Assembly: GCF_000716715.1 (NCBI RefSeq)
Contig: NZ_JNYJ01000058.1
Coordinates: forward strand, 1 to 54,405
Direction of reading: 5' to 3'
Source of the DNA: Dactylosporangium aurantiacum
GTDB lineage: Bacteria > Actinomycetota > Actinomycetes > Mycobacteriales > Micromonosporaceae
Length of the DNA stretch: 54,405 nt
In this document: piece after piece, positions 45,159-54,405 of the stretch
Numbering within the stretch: the stretch's first letter is position 1
Layout of the letters: every line of letters starts with the position of its first letter
Program-made: the position numbers and the translations under genes
The notes under the pieces: model-generated
The model's input: the letters and a program-made list of their open reading frames with translations, nothing else
Told to the model about the DNA's origin: nothing
The model's database searches: none

Positions 45159-48089
45159 TCAGGCACCGCCGCCGGCGACGTACTCGCCGATGGTGAGGCT
45201 GACCGCCGATCCGGCCGGGACCTGGCGGCCACCGGCCGGACTCTGCGCGATGACGCGGCCGTTCAGGACGGACTCCGAGACCTGCCGGTGCCCGACGGCG
45301 CCCTTGGTGAGTCCCGCCTCCGCCAGGGCCGCGAGGGCGTCGGTGAGCGTCTCCTCGTAGAGGAACGGCACGGTGACCGGCTGCGCGATCAGCTCCGGCA
45401 TCGCCTCCCACGCCGACCAGCCACCGGCCGCCAGCTGGGCGCGGCGCCACACCGTCCCCAGCTGGTCGGTGCCGCCGAGCCGCCGGCGCTCGGTCGCGAA
45501 CACCTCCACCAGCCCGCCCGCGCCGGTCCCTGCCGCCAGGTGGCTCATGGCGTCGACGGCGCCGCCGAAGTACTGCCACGGCGTCCACGTCCCGTCGGGA
45601 GCAGTCTGGTACCGGTGCAGGATCGCGCCGTCCCGGTCGGTGCCGAAGATCTCCAGCCGTCCGTCGCTGTTCGTGGCGGCCGCGATCGACGTCACGGGGG
45701 TGCCGAGGCTCAGGTCGATCCAGCCGCTCCAGCCGCCGGAGGCGAGCTGGATCCGGTGCCACACCTTGCCCTCGGCGTTGACGCCGAACAGCGCGAGCCG
45801 CCGGCCGGCGTCGGGCGCGGTGTGGGCGATGGCGACCTGGCACAGCTCACCGTCGAACCTGGCCCACGGCGTCCATGTGGTGTCCGTCGGGCTGCGGTGG
45901 GTGCTCTGCCAGATCCGCCCGGCCGGGTCGGTGGCGAGGAGCTCCAGCCGCCCGTCGGCGTTGCAGCCGGCCGCGACAGCGGTGACGGTGGGACTGGCGA
46001 GGCGCACCCAGCTGGTCCACGTGCCGTCGTTCTTCTGCGCGCGGGTGAACAACTGCCCGACACGGTTGATCCCGAACAGCTGGGGTCGCAGGGACGCGGC
46101 GCGCACGGCGGAGACCGACCGCAGCTCGCCGTCGAAGCGCATCCACGGCGACCAGCCGGTACTGCTCTGCATGGCGTGCACGATCTGGTCCGCCCGGTTG
46201 ACCGCGACGAGTTCCAGGTTGCCCCGGCTGTTGGCGGCCGCGGCCAGCGGGGAGCCGTAGACCGGCGGCCTCGTGAACGGGGTCGGCACCAGCAGCTGCG
46301 CGTTGCGGTCGACGTCCATGCCCTCCCGCCCGACGTTGCCCTGGGGATCGTTGGCGGCCAGCTCCCGGCCGAGCGCGGCCAGCGCGGTGGGCGTGCTGAG
46401 GTCACCGTTGTTGCTCAGTGGCGCGTCGATGTCGAGCATCGTCGTGAAGATCGACAGCATCCCGCCGCCCTCGGTGATCTCGATGATCCGGCTCTGGATC
46501 GGCCAGTCGATGTGCGACGCCGTCGTCACCTCCCAGAAACCGCCCTCCACACCCATGGCGCTGCGCCGGGCGTGCGGCCGGATCCGGTTGCGGTGCGTGT
46601 GCCCGTCGACCATCAGGATCACGTTCGGGAAGCACAGCAGCAGATCACGCAGCTGGCTACCGTTGTAGTAGCTGTCCCCGCCGGGCGCCTCGACGTCGTT
46701 GGTCATGGTGTCGAGCGTGTGATGGCAGTACACCACCACGAACTTGTCCTCGACATCCGGTCGCGTTTCGATCCGGAACGTCTGCCGCGGATCGTCGACC
46801 GGCAGGAGCACCGCCTCCTTGACGATGTTGCGCGAGCTGCACGCCTTGAGCTGCGCGACCAGCCAATCCCACTGGTCCTCGTCGATCGCCCCTTCCGAGC
46901 TCGCCGTCGTCGTGCGGGTCGAGTCGACGCAGATGAACCGCACGGCGTCGTCGGCCAGCGCGGGCACCGCGTAGTAGGCGAGGTCGCTGCCGGCGGTGAA
47001 CCCGTGTCCCGCGGGCAGCCCGGTGGTGTCGAAGTGTTCGTCGATGAACTGCGCCCGCGACAGCAGCCGCCGGTCCGGGTCCGGCGTGACCCGCAGCCCG
47101 GAGAACCCGCTGAGCACGACGGTGAAGTCCCAGACGCTGGCGTCGTCGAGCCGGTCGGGCAGCGCCTCGACGAGCGAGGTGCGCTTCACGTCGCCGACCG
47201 CGATGTCCTTGAGCGTGCTGCCCACGATCGGCCAGGTGGTGGGCGCGTTGCCCTGGACGAGGGCGTCATGGTTGCCGTAGGCCGCGTACCAGGGCATGCC
47301 GAGGCCGTGCGCCTGGAACTCCCGCCGGGCGTTGGACAGCAGGTTCTGGATTGCCGGGAACTGCCGGTAGTACCCCTGCGGCGCACCGATCGAGTACTTG
47401 TCGAGCTGCCCGTGCTGCTCCTCCCACGCCCGCATGGTGGGGTGCCAGTACTCGAAGATCGCCCCGAACCCGTCCCCGGAGACGCTCTCCTCCTTGCTGA
47501 ACGACCCGGAGTCGGCCCGCACCCGATTCCCGTCCAGCAGATCGATGTACCAGCGCGTCTCGTTGTACTGGCAGTTGTCGATCGAGTCGCCGGTGACGAG
47601 GGTGAACGCCAACGGCAGGCCCGTCGCCGGCCCCTTCCCGACCTTGGCGACCGCCCGGATCGCGGCATCACTCATGTGCGCGGACAGCATCTCCTGCGGC
47701 CGGTAGGCCGACGCCGTCGGGTACGACGCCCAGTGCGGCGCCCCACCGTCGGCATACTGGTCGAGGAACTCGACCCGCAGCGGCGACTGGTCGTCGATGA
47801 TGTGCAGGTCACTCATCTGCGCGAAGGCGATCACCGGCCGCTGCGCCGTCGACGGCCCACGCGACACCAGGTCCCTGCGCTCGATGTGCGGCTCACCGTC
47901 CCCGGCGACGAGCGCCGAATAGTAGACCCCGTTGAGATACCGGACGGTCCGCTCGAGGGTGGTGTAGACCGGCCCGGTGGACGCGGCGGCGGGCGCTGCA
48001 CCCCCACGCAGCAACCCAAGCGGATCGAGGGCGCCGACAACGGCCCCGATCCCCCCGACGGCAAGCAGACCACGACGCGAAACTGACAC
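45159..48089 (-). CDS. Secreted metallophosphoesterase with propeller and PASTA domains
   Basis: 976 residues. A Tat-type signal ([16 protein letters not shown]) leads a calcineurin-like phosphoesterase (about 80-540) with [11 protein letters not shown] (D94, H96), GNHDALV near 275, YCHHTLDTM and DGHTHRNRI near 500, resembling the TIGR03767 group. From about 620 to 890 come PLL/DUF346-type propeller blades like those of 35201 ([34 protein letters not shown]). The end (about 895-976) is a PASTA domain ([42 protein letters not shown]), which may bind peptidoglycan. GTG 48089 has GGAGG 4 bases upstream. A phosphatase displayed on the cell wall is likely; the substrate is unknown. Confidence 0.88.
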   Translation of the reverse strand: MSVSRRGLLAVGGIGAVVGALDPLGLLRGGAAPAAASTGPVYTTLERTVRYLNGVYYSALVAGDGEPHIERRDLVSRGPSTAQRPVIAFAQMSDLHIIDDQSPLRVEFLDQYADGGAPHWASYPTASAYRPQEMLSAHMSDAAIRAVAKVGKGPATGLPLAFTLVTGDSIDNCQYNETRWYIDLLDGNRVRADSGSFSKEESVSGDGFGAIFEYWHPTMRAWEEQHGQLDKYSIGAPQGYYRQFPAIQNLLSNARREFQAHGLGMPWYAAYGNHDALVQGNAPTTWPIVGSTLKDIAVGDVKRTSLVEALPDRLDDASVWDFTVVLSGFSGLRVTPDPDRRLLSRAQFIDEHFDTTGLPAGHGFTAGSDLAYYAVPALADDAVRFICVDSTRTTTASSEGAIDEDQWDWLVAQLKACSSRNIVKEAVLLPVDDPRQTFRIETRPDVEDKFVVVYCHHTLDTMTNDVEAPGGDSYYNGSQLRDLLLCFPNVILMVDGHTHRNRIRPHARRSAMGVEGGFWEVTTASHIDWPIQSRIIEITEGGGMLSIFTTMLDIDAPLSNNGDLSTPTALAALGRELAANDPQGNVGREGMDVDRNAQLLVPTPFTRPPVYGSPLAAAANSRGNLELVAVNRADQIVHAMQSSTGWSPWMRFDGELRSVSAVRAASLRPQLFGINRVGQLFTRAQKNDGTWTSWVRLASPTVTAVAAGCNADGRLELLATDPAGRIWQSTHRSPTDTTWTPWARFDGELCQVAIAHTAPDAGRRLALFGVNAEGKVWHRIQLASGGWSGWIDLSLGTPVTSIAAATNSDGRLEIFGTDRDGAILHRYQTAPDGTWTPWQYFGGAVDAMSHLAAGTGAGGLVEVFATERRRLGGTDQLGTVWRRAQLAAGGWSAWEAMPELIAQPVTVPFLYEETLTDALAALAEAGLTKGAVGHRQVSESVLNGRVIAQSPAGGRQVPAGSAVSLTIGEYVAGGGA

Positions 48090-48126
48090 TGTTCCTCCAC
48101 GTGTGCGAAAGCGACAGCCCGGTCAG

Positions 48127-48142
48127 CGTTCCCCGCCGTTCC
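48127..48142 (-). promoter_or_regulatory. GGAACG-N4-GGAACG direct repeat (site 4 of 4)
   Basis: On the coding strand GGAACG (48137-48142) and GGAACG (48127-48132) repeat with a 10-base period, 37 bases before the GTG of the metallophosphoesterase. Orientation and spacing match the site at 38989. Confidence 0.6.
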
Positions 48143-48234
48143 ACGTCCGGTGTCACGACCCGCCGGCGCGGCCCGCGGCGCACCGTCCAACGCCGGACGA
48201 CGACCGCCGGACCGCCCCCTGCCATAGTGGGTGC

Positions 48235-48867
48235 ATGCGTCTGATCAAATACGGCCACGCCTGTCTGCGGGTGGAGGCGGACGACCGGGTGCTGGTCATC
48301 GACCCGGGCACGTTCTCGGCGGCCGAAGCCCTCGACGGGGTCGACGAGGTGCTGGTGACGCACGAACACCCCGACCACCTCGACGTCACCAGGCTCGTCG
48401 CGGCGAGCCGGCGCAATTCCGCGTTCCGGGTGTACCTGCCACCGACCGCGATCGAGTCAACCCCCGAGCTGGGCGGCGCGGCGGTCGCCGTCGAGCCGGG
48501 CCGGCGGTTCACGGCGGCCGGGTTCTCCGTCGACGTCGTGGGCGGGACACACGCCGAGATCTACGAGGGCCTGCCCGGCTGCGCCAACGTCGGTTTCATC
48601 GTGGACGGCACGGTGTACCACCCGGGCGACTCCCTGTTCGTGCCGCCGTCGCCGGTCGAGACGCTGCTCGTGCCGGCCGCCGCCCCTTGGCTCAAACTGG
48701 CCGAGGCGCTGGACTTCGTGCGGGCGGTCCGCCCGAAGCGGGCGTTCCCGATCCACGACGCCACCCTCAACGAGCTCGGCCAGGAGTACTTCGACGGCTG
48801 GCTGGAATCCAAGGGCGGCACCGAGTACGCACGCATCCCCGACGGGAAGTCCGTCACGATCCGCTAG
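48235..48867 (+). CDS. MBL-fold metal-dependent hydrolase
   Basis: 210 residues. The metal-binding motif THEHPDHLD is at about 42-50, with further ligands in GGTHAEIYEG, VYHPGDSLFVPP and FPIHDATLNELGQEYF; it resembles UlaG-like/UPF0173 hydrolases. Substrate unknown. No ribosome site precedes ATG 48235; CATAGT lies 6 bases upstream, where a -10 box of a leaderless transcript would sit. It is divergent from the metallophosphoesterase. Confidence 0.92.
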   Translation: MRLIKYGHACLRVEADDRVLVIDPGTFSAAEALDGVDEVLVTHEHPDHLDVTRLVAASRRNSAFRVYLPPTAIESTPELGGAAVAVEPGRRFTAAGFSVDVVGGTHAEIYEGLPGCANVGFIVDGTVYHPGDSLFVPPSPVETLLVPAAAPWLKLAEALDFVRAVRPKRAFPIHDATLNELGQEYFDGWLESKGGTEYARIPDGKSVTIR

Positions 48868-48930
48868 GAAGCCGCAGCCGCGCGTCCGGCGGTGATCGCG
48901 CCGGACGGGCCCGGCGGGCACGATAGCGGG

Positions 48931-49140
48931 GTGATCGTCGCGTCGACCGCTCCCACCATCGCGGAGCAGCCCTGGTTAGGTGTCGTCATCGGGCTGATCG
49001 GCATGGTCGGGGCCGGGTTCGTGTTCATCCGCCTGCGGCGCACGCCGAATGAGCCGCGCGGGCAGCTCATCGGGGTCGCGGTGGTGTTCGTGGGGATGCT
49101 GGCCGCGTTCACGCTCGGCGTCTACCACCTCACACGCTGA
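48931..49140 (+). CDS. Small two-helix membrane protein
   Basis: 69 residues with two membrane helices (about 14-32 and 45-65) and a basic loop RLRRTPNEPR between them. No family recognised. It begins with GTG after AGCGGG; a longer in-frame start at 48892 has no support. It is 63 bases downstream of the MBL hydrolase on the same strand and may share its transcript. Confidence 0.6.
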   Translation: MIVASTAPTIAEQPWLGVVIGLIGMVGAGFVFIRLRRTPNEPRGQLIGVAVVFVGMLAAFTLGVYHLTR

Positions 49141-49153
49141 CATCCGCCGGGGC

Positions 49154-50158
49154 TTGAGGGGCGGTCGGGTCGCCGGCCACCCTCCACAGCCGGTTCGCGC
49201 ATCGGCCCAGACCGCATCCGGCTCGATCGACGACTACCTCGACGAGGTCGAGCTCGCCCGCAGGCACGCCGCCGAGCTGACCGACGCCGCCGTCGCCGCC
49301 GGGCGGCCAGCACCCGCGCTCCATGACGAGATCTGGTTCGGGCTGGTCGGCGCGGGTCTGCGCGGCAGACGCGACAACATCAGCGCGGACCTGCTCGAGC
49401 TGGCGGTGACTGAAGGCAGCTGGACCTCGCGTCGGGCGCTCGCGCAGCTGCACCGCGACGGCCGGCTGGTCCCAGGTCACGGCAGGTCGGTCCGTCAGCT
49501 GCTCCCGCACGTGCCGGAAGACGACCGGCGGCGGCTGATCGCCCTGGCGTCGGCCAGTACCGCGACCGCCGAACACGACTACGCCCGGGTCTTCGAATGG
49601 GTCGACCTGCTGCCGCACCTGACGCCCGAGGAGAGGGCCGCGACGACCGCGAGGATCATGGACGAGCTCCTCGCCATGGACAAGGTCACGTTCCAGAACA
49701 TGTTGCCCGTCGCCGACGCGCTGGCGTTGGCCCTCGGCCCCGCCGGCAACCCGCGCCCACAGACACTGGTCGCGCTCGGCCCGGTGCTGTCCGAAGCGCA
49801 GCTCGACCGAGCGATGGCCGCCGCTGTCGCGTTCGACGACGGCAACCCTCGGCGGCGGGCCGTGCACGGCCTCGCGTCGCACCTGCCGCCACCGCTCGTC
49901 ATCCGGTACGCCGGCGTGGCCGCGCGGGACACCTTCACCATGACGGCGATGGCGCGACGGGCATCGGCGATCGTGGCGGCCGAACCGGGCCAGGCGCACG
50001 TGGCGCTCACAGTACTGCGGACCGGGCTCGCCGCGCCGGAGCGCCGCATCGCGTACGCCGCCCTCGCCGAGCTCACCGGCGTCGTGGCGGCGGTCACGGG
50101 CGGCGACCTCGGACCCACGCTCGACGCGGTGCTGCGAACGGCCGCGTCGTGGCGTTGA
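49154..50158 (+). CDS. Alpha-solenoid (HEAT-like) protein of unknown function
   Basis: About 334 residues. The N-terminal third is unremarkable (SIDDYLDEVELARRHAAELT, DNISADLLELAVTEGSW); the rest has HEAT-like repeats (WVDLLPHLTPEERAATTARI, LGPVLSEAQLDRAMAAAVAF, GLASHLPPPLVIRYAGVAAR). No motif gives a function. The start is uncertain: TTG 49154 is the first candidate after the previous stop and has a weak site. It is followed 100 bases later by another solenoid gene. Confidence 0.55.
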   Translation: MRGGRVAGHPPQPVRASAQTASGSIDDYLDEVELARRHAAELTDAAVAAGRPAPALHDEIWFGLVGAGLRGRRDNISADLLELAVTEGSWTSRRALAQLHRDGRLVPGHGRSVRQLLPHVPEDDRRRLIALASASTATAEHDYARVFEWVDLLPHLTPEERAATTARIMDELLAMDKVTFQNMLPVADALALALGPAGNPRPQTLVALGPVLSEAQLDRAMAAAVAFDDGNPRRRAVHGLASHLPPPLVIRYAGVAARDTFTMTAMARRASAIVAAEPGQAHVALTVLRTGLAAPERRIAYAALAELTGVVAAVTGGDLGPTLDAVLRTAASWR

Positions 50159-50257
50159 CACGTGCGAACGTCCGCGACGGTGAGGTTGTGGACCGTCGTC
50201 GTCTCCGCCCAGCGCCGCACGGCGGTGACCGGTGTCCGCCGGCATCTACAGTGAGCC

Positions 50258-52672
50258 GTGCGCCGCGACCTGACCGACCTGCACGCCCGTTTCGACAGCT
50301 ACCGCGACCGTGGCTGGCCCGATGACACACCCGAGGACCTGCTGCGGGGTTACTTCGAGCTGCTCCGCAGCACGAACGATCTGGAGCGGATGGTCGTCTG
50401 CGCCACTGACCGCGACCGTCATCGCCGTCTGCGCGAGTACACCGGCGGCATCGGTGCCGCGTTGACGGAGCTGACCACCACGCAACAGCTGCTGCTCGGC
50501 CGGCACCCCGTCGACCTGAGCCTGGTCGCCAGGGTGGCGGTCCACCGGGAAGCGTTGCTCGCGAGCCGTCCGTACCTGCCGGCCAGCATCCCGGCGATGT
50601 GGCTCCGGCTCGGCAACGTCGAGCGCGCGGAGGCGATCATCCGCTCGGGGCGGCGGGCCGAGCCGGCGCCGGCCGACCTGGCGAAGCTGGCCGAGGCCAT
50701 GGCCGAGACCGGCCGGCCGGACCGCGCGAAGGCCATGATCGCCGAAGCGGTCGCTGGGGCGTGGGCGGTGACCGACCGCGACCGCCGCGGCCACGCCGTG
50801 CTCGGCGTCGCCGCGGTCGCTGTCGGCCTCGTCGACCCGGCGGAGGTCGAGGCGCTGTTCGCCGAGGCGGAACGCCTGGCCGCGCTGGAACACTGGCCCA
50901 TCGAGCAGATTTCCAGTCTCACGCATGCGGCCCGTGTCGCAGCGGAGGCGGGCTGCCTGGACCGCGCCCGGGGCATGATCCGCCGAGCCGCGACCCTCCT
51001 CGACGCGCTCGACGAGACCGCGTCCCGCGCGAATGCCTTGTCCGCGATCGCGTTCGCCCTGGCCACCGCGGGTGACCTCGACGAGGCCGAGGCGGTCGCG
51101 CGTGGCGTCGAGCCGGCCGACGACTGGCAGGCGCAGGCAGCGCTCAATTACGTCGCCTGTGCCGCCGCGCGGTACGGCGAAACGGACCGGGCGGCGGCCC
51201 TCACCGCGCTGCTCGACAAGCCCTTCGGGGAGATGGCCCTGGCCGCGATCGCGGGGGCGGCCGCCGCTGGTGGGGACCTGCCGCGGGCCTCGGCCATCGC
51301 CCGGTCGATCACGGGCGCCGACGAGCGTGCTCAGGCCCTCGCGACCATCGCTCACGAGCTGATTCGCGTGGGTGACCTGGAAGCCGCCGCCGCGCTGCTC
51401 GACGAGGCGGTGACCACCGTCGGCCCGTCCGGCGCCGCGGTCAAGGACGTCGGGGTCGCTCTGGTGCGGGTCGGGCGCGCGGGCAGCGGTGTCGCGTTGG
51501 TCCGCGCCATGCCCCGTGGCCGCGACCGGGCGGAGGCGCTCGCCGGTGTCGCGCGGGCCGTTGCGGAGGCCGGCGACACCGCACAGGCGACCGCGCTCAT
51601 GTACGAGGCGGAACGTGCCGCGTGGACCGACGAGAGCCCTGTTCCGTCGACCGACCGGGAGCTGGCGCTCATCGCCCTGACCGAGGCGGTCGCCGCCGCC
51701 GGGGACCTCGACCGGTCGTTGCGTGTCGCCGCGCTGATCGTCATCGCGGGCCGGCGGGAGCTGGCCATCGCCACAGCTGCGCAAGCGGCGGCGGCACACG
51801 GCGATCCGACGCGCCCGGAGGTGATCGCCCGAGCCACGCTCGGGCCGTACTGGCAGACACAGGCCCTCGCCTCGATCGCCACCGACCACCCTCACCGCGC
51901 CGGAGACCTGCTGCGCGATGCCGAACAGCAGGCCGGCACCGACACCGAGTCCCTGGCCGCCGTCGCCGTCGCCTACGTGTCCACCGGTGACATCGCCCGG
52001 GCCCGAACGATCCTGGACCGGATCGACATCGACGGCCTGGACATGGATGCCGAGCGCGTCACGGTGGTCAGGACGTTCGCGGCCGCCGGCGACCTCGGCC
52101 GCGCCGCCGGCCTGGTCCGCACCATCGAGAGCGACCAGCACCGGTGCGACGCACTGTCGGAGATCGCGCTGGCGGCCGTCGACGCCGGTGACACGACCCG
52201 CGCGGTGAACCTCGCCGTTGACATCACCAGCCTGGCCGTTGCGACGCAGGAACCCTACTGGCCGGCTCAGGCGCACCTGGCCGCGGCCGAGATCTACCAC
52301 CGGTGCGGCGCGGACGACCGGACGCACACGTCGGCCGCGCTGGCGGAAGCCTTCGCCCACGGCATCACGAACGACCACGCCCGCTCCCACGCGCTCGAGG
52401 CCGTCGCCCGCTTCGCGATCAGGACCGGAAGACCGGGCCATGCGGAGGCGCTCAGCCGCGCGATCCCCGACCCGGGCCGCTCGGCGCGGGTGCTGGTCGC
52501 CCTCGCGGAAGCGGCACCACCGGACCGGACCCCGCACCTCGTCGGTGAGGCGCTGTGCACCGGGCCGTGGGCGGCCTACGTCGGCCTGCTGCCGGACCGC
52601 CATCCGGCCGTCGTCACAGCCATCGCCGATGAGGTCCTTGCGACCGCCGCCCCCGGGGAATCCGCTCCCTGA
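50258..52672 (+). CDS. Large alpha-solenoid repeat protein
   Basis: 804 residues with a short N-terminal helical head (about 1-95) and then roughly twenty helix pairs of 30-36 residues, e.g. LAKLAEAMAETGRPDRAKAM, ALAAIAGAAAAGGDLPRASAI, ALATIAHELIRVGDLEAAAA and VRTFAAAGDLGRAAGLVRTI. The A-G-D-x-x-x-A pattern is that of TPR/HEAT-like scaffolds seen at the C-terminus of some NTPases, but no NTPase is present. It probably binds a protein partner. The GTG start lacks a ribosome site; TACAGT lies 6 bases upstream, consistent with a leaderless transcript. Confidence 0.8.
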   Translation: MRRDLTDLHARFDSYRDRGWPDDTPEDLLRGYFELLRSTNDLERMVVCATDRDRHRRLREYTGGIGAALTELTTTQQLLLGRHPVDLSLVARVAVHREALLASRPYLPASIPAMWLRLGNVERAEAIIRSGRRAEPAPADLAKLAEAMAETGRPDRAKAMIAEAVAGAWAVTDRDRRGHAVLGVAAVAVGLVDPAEVEALFAEAERLAALEHWPIEQISSLTHAARVAAEAGCLDRARGMIRRAATLLDALDETASRANALSAIAFALATAGDLDEAEAVARGVEPADDWQAQAALNYVACAAARYGETDRAAALTALLDKPFGEMALAAIAGAAAAGGDLPRASAIARSITGADERAQALATIAHELIRVGDLEAAAALLDEAVTTVGPSGAAVKDVGVALVRVGRAGSGVALVRAMPRGRDRAEALAGVARAVAEAGDTAQATALMYEAERAAWTDESPVPSTDRELALIALTEAVAAAGDLDRSLRVAALIVIAGRRELAIATAAQAAAAHGDPTRPEVIARATLGPYWQTQALASIATDHPHRAGDLLRDAEQQAGTDTESLAAVAVAYVSTGDIARARTILDRIDIDGLDMDAERVTVVRTFAAAGDLGRAAGLVRTIESDQHRCDALSEIALAAVDAGDTTRAVNLAVDITSLAVATQEPYWPAQAHLAAAEIYHRCGADDRTHTSAALAEAFAHGITNDHARSHALEAVARFAIRTGRPGHAEALSRAIPDPGRSARVLVALAEAAPPDRTPHLVGEALCTGPWAAYVGLLPDRHPAVVTAIADEVLATAAPGESAP

Positions 52673-52790
52673 GGCGTACCAGAAGGCGGTCGCCTTGGAG
52701 GCGCATCGCGACAGCTCACCGGGGCGACGGTTCAACTTCGACCTGAGCAGGCGCAGGTCGATCCGGGCATCCGCGACAGGCCCGCCTCAC

Positions 52791-53582
52791 AAGCCGGAGT
52801 CGCTCAGCCCGCGCGAGGCCGCCGCGCTGCCGCTGGCCGCCATCACCGCATGGGAAGCGCTGGTGGACCGGGCACAGGTACGCGCGGGCCAGCAGGTACT
52901 GGTCCACGGCGGTGCCGGCGGCGTCGGGCAGATCGCCATCCAGATCGCCCGGGCCCGTGGCGCCGAGGTCTTCGCCACCGGATCCGCCCGGAGCCTGGCG
53001 ACCATCGCCCGGCTCGGGGCGACGCCCATCGACTACACCACCACACCGGTGACGGACTACGTGGCCGAGCACACCGGCGGCGAGGGCTTCGACGTGGTCT
53101 TCGACACCGTCGGCGGCGCCACCCTCGACCTGTCCTTCACCGCGGTCCGCACCTACACCGGTCACGTCGTCAGCGCACTGGGCTGGGGCACCCACAGCCT
53201 CGCACCGCTGTCGTTCCGCGGCGCCAGCTACTCCGGGGTGTTCACCCCGCTGCCGATGCTGACCGGCCGCGGACGTGAGCACCACGGCGAGATCCTGCGC
53301 GAGGTCGCCGACCTGGTCGACGCGGGGGCGCTGAAGCCCCTGCTCGACCCCCGGCGATTCACCCTCGCCACGGTCGCCGACGCCCACGCGGCCGTGGAGA
53401 GCGGCGCCGCCACCGGTAAGGTCGTGATCGACGTCGAGGAATGCATCCGCCGGGTGATCAGAGCCTTGTGTCAGCGCCGAGCGGGACGTTGGTCTACTGT
53501 CGCCCAGGCGGCTCGTCGTTGGAGGCCGGGAGGTGGCGATGGCCGACGTGTTGTCCTGGTCAGGAGCGCGGAACCTGCGTGA
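52791..53582 (+). pseudogene. 5'-truncated MDR (quinone-oxidoreductase-like) dehydrogenase
   Basis: The homologous part starts abruptly at KPESLSPREAAALPLAAITAWEALVDRA, then the NADPH loop LVHGGAGGVGQIAIQIARARG, FDVVFDTVGGATLD, and ends at GAATGKVVIDVE near 53440. The first 110-120 residues, the GroES-like domain, are absent; the DNA upstream (52673-52790) has no start codon with homology. The frame then runs on past the normal end into the phosphatase gene, so the original stop is also lost. Not likely to make an active enzyme. Confidence 0.75.
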
Positions 53583-54294
53583 CCTCGGCGGCCGGGCGCT
53601 GTGCGACAGCGGGACCACGGCGCGCGGACGGGTGTTCCGCTCCGCCGCACCCGAGTATCTCACCGATGAGGGCTGGGCCGCGGGGAAGCAGGCAGGGTTG
53701 CGCACCGTGGTGGACCTGCGCAACGCCCCGGCGGAGACCCAGCGCACCCCGGACCACCCGATCATCCGGCCCGAGTCGCTGCACGGACTGGTGTTCGTGT
53801 CGGCGCCGACCGAAGACCCCGACGACGTCGAGTACCTGCGGGTTTGCGGCCCGTGGCTGGACCACCCCCGCGGCTGGACCGACAACGCCCGGCTCGCCCC
53901 GGCCCGCATCGCGCGGGTCATGCGCGCCCTCGCCGAGGCCGAGACCGCCGTGCTCGTCCACTGCGCCGGTGGCCGGGATCGCACCGGCATGATCTGCGCG
54001 ATGCTGCTGGACCTGGCCGGCGCGACCACGGACGCCATCGTCGAGGACTACGCGGACGGATGGCGCGGCGCGGGGTCCTATGCAGGCCACGCCTGGGTGT
54101 ACGACCCCGACCAGCAGGCCTGGCGGGAACATCACCAGTCCGCGACCGAGCCGGAGGACCTGGAGCGCCAACTGGCCGACCGGGTACCGGTGCTGCGCGA
54201 CTGGGTCAGAACCTTTGATACCGCCACATATCTGGAGTCGGCCGGGCTCACCGGACACGAGATCGGTTCCCTCAAAGCCCTGCTGCGACCGTGA
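53539..54294 (+). CDS. Tyrosine/serine protein phosphatase (Y_phosphatase3 type)
   Basis: 251 residues. GARNLRDLGGRAL and RSAAPEYLTDEG at the N-terminus and the P-loop VHCAGGRDRTG, with catalytic C142 and R148, identify the bacterial tyrosine-phosphatase family related to lipid and protein phosphatases such as MptpB and IphP. ATG 53539 is chosen because GGGAGG lies 5 bases upstream; it overlaps the dying MDR frame. Substrate unknown. Confidence 0.93.
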   Translation: MADVLSWSGARNLRDLGGRALCDSGTTARGRVFRSAAPEYLTDEGWAAGKQAGLRTVVDLRNAPAETQRTPDHPIIRPESLHGLVFVSAPTEDPDDVEYLRVCGPWLDHPRGWTDNARLAPARIARVMRALAEAETAVLVHCAGGRDRTGMICAMLLDLAGATTDAIVEDYADGWRGAGSYAGHAWVYDPDQQAWREHHQSATEPEDLERQLADRVPVLRDWVRTFDTATYLESAGLTGHEIGSLKALLRP

Positions 54295-54405
54295 CGTGCT
54301 ACGGATCTAAGGCGTGTTTGGTAAGTGGTTGTCGATCGCTGACCGTGTGTCGGTGTGGCGGTGATCGATAACGAGTGAGGTCTCCGGTATCTGGTGTATC
54401 GACCA
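54295..54405. other. Possible insertion-sequence flank at the window edge
   Basis: After the phosphatase stop the DNA becomes less GC-rich and reads GGCGTGTTTGGTAAGTGG at 54312-54329, reminiscent of IS5-type ends. GAGGTCTCCGGTA (54377-54389) is the exact inverted copy of bases 6-18. No transposase start is certain within the window. Confidence 0.35.

Noticed and set aside
44808..48086. A 1092-codon plus-strand frame opposite the metallophosphoesterase
   Set aside because: The minus strand holds clear phosphoesterase, propeller and PASTA motifs; the plus frame looks like an antisense shadow.

Overview
The window is about 54 kb of very GC-rich DNA with GTG and TTG starts, many 4-base ATGA/GTGA gene overlaps, SARP regulators, a YtrA-type GntR, a GlnR-like site and an F420-type oxidoreductase. 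This points to a filamentous actinomycete. Micromonosporaceae is my guess from overall style and is not proven. No rRNA, tRNA or CRISPR array was seen.

Layout. (1) 54-9325: a small NRPS locus. A minus-strand operon runs heme-oxygenase-like diiron oxidase, cytochrome P450, then a two-module NRPS (C-A-T-C-A-T-TE), with a divergent MbtH gene. (2) 9412-11191: an M48-like protein without its zinc histidines and a collapsed ABC permease. (3) 11326-13603: a three-gene secretion module of a TasA/camelysin-like protein, a second exported protein, and a SipW-type signal peptidase fused to a degenerate histidine-kinase region. (4) 14075-20844: fasciclin lipoprotein and sulfite-oxidase-like molybdoenzyme, an orphan sugar permease, a membrane-anchored carbohydrate-binding protein, a frameshifted gene and a secreted subtilase. 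(5) 20904-26936: a DUF5996 gene, a NarL-type two-component system divergent from an ABC exporter, and a membrane protein with a GntR repressor behind an inverted-repeat operator. (6) 26949-31460: phenylacetate catabolism genes paaZ, TetR regulator, paaK and paaI, with a clear promoter and operator. (7) 31491-35013: SDR, ammonium transporter with a GlnR-like site, deazaflavin-dependent oxidoreductase and a VIT1/CCC1 transporter. (8) 35175-48142: a signalling block. It holds two secreted PLL/tectonin-like propeller proteins (one a metallophosphoesterase-propeller-PASTA fusion), two TPR-type proteins, a shortened trigger factor coupled to two SARP-family regulators, and two tiny exported peptides coupled to a TPR gene. 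Four transcription units here carry the same direct repeat, GGAAC(N) twice at a 10-base period, just upstream. (9) 48235-54294: an MBL-fold hydrolase, a small membrane protein, two alpha-solenoid proteins, a broken MDR oxidoreductase and a tyrosine phosphatase. Related sequence lies in inverted orientation at both window edges and resembles insertion-sequence flanks.

The two most novel items are the signal-peptidase/pseudokinase fusion next to TasA-like substrates, and the putative SARP-linked regulon joining secreted propellers, peptides and TPR proteins. Functions come from motif recognition by eye; no database search was run.
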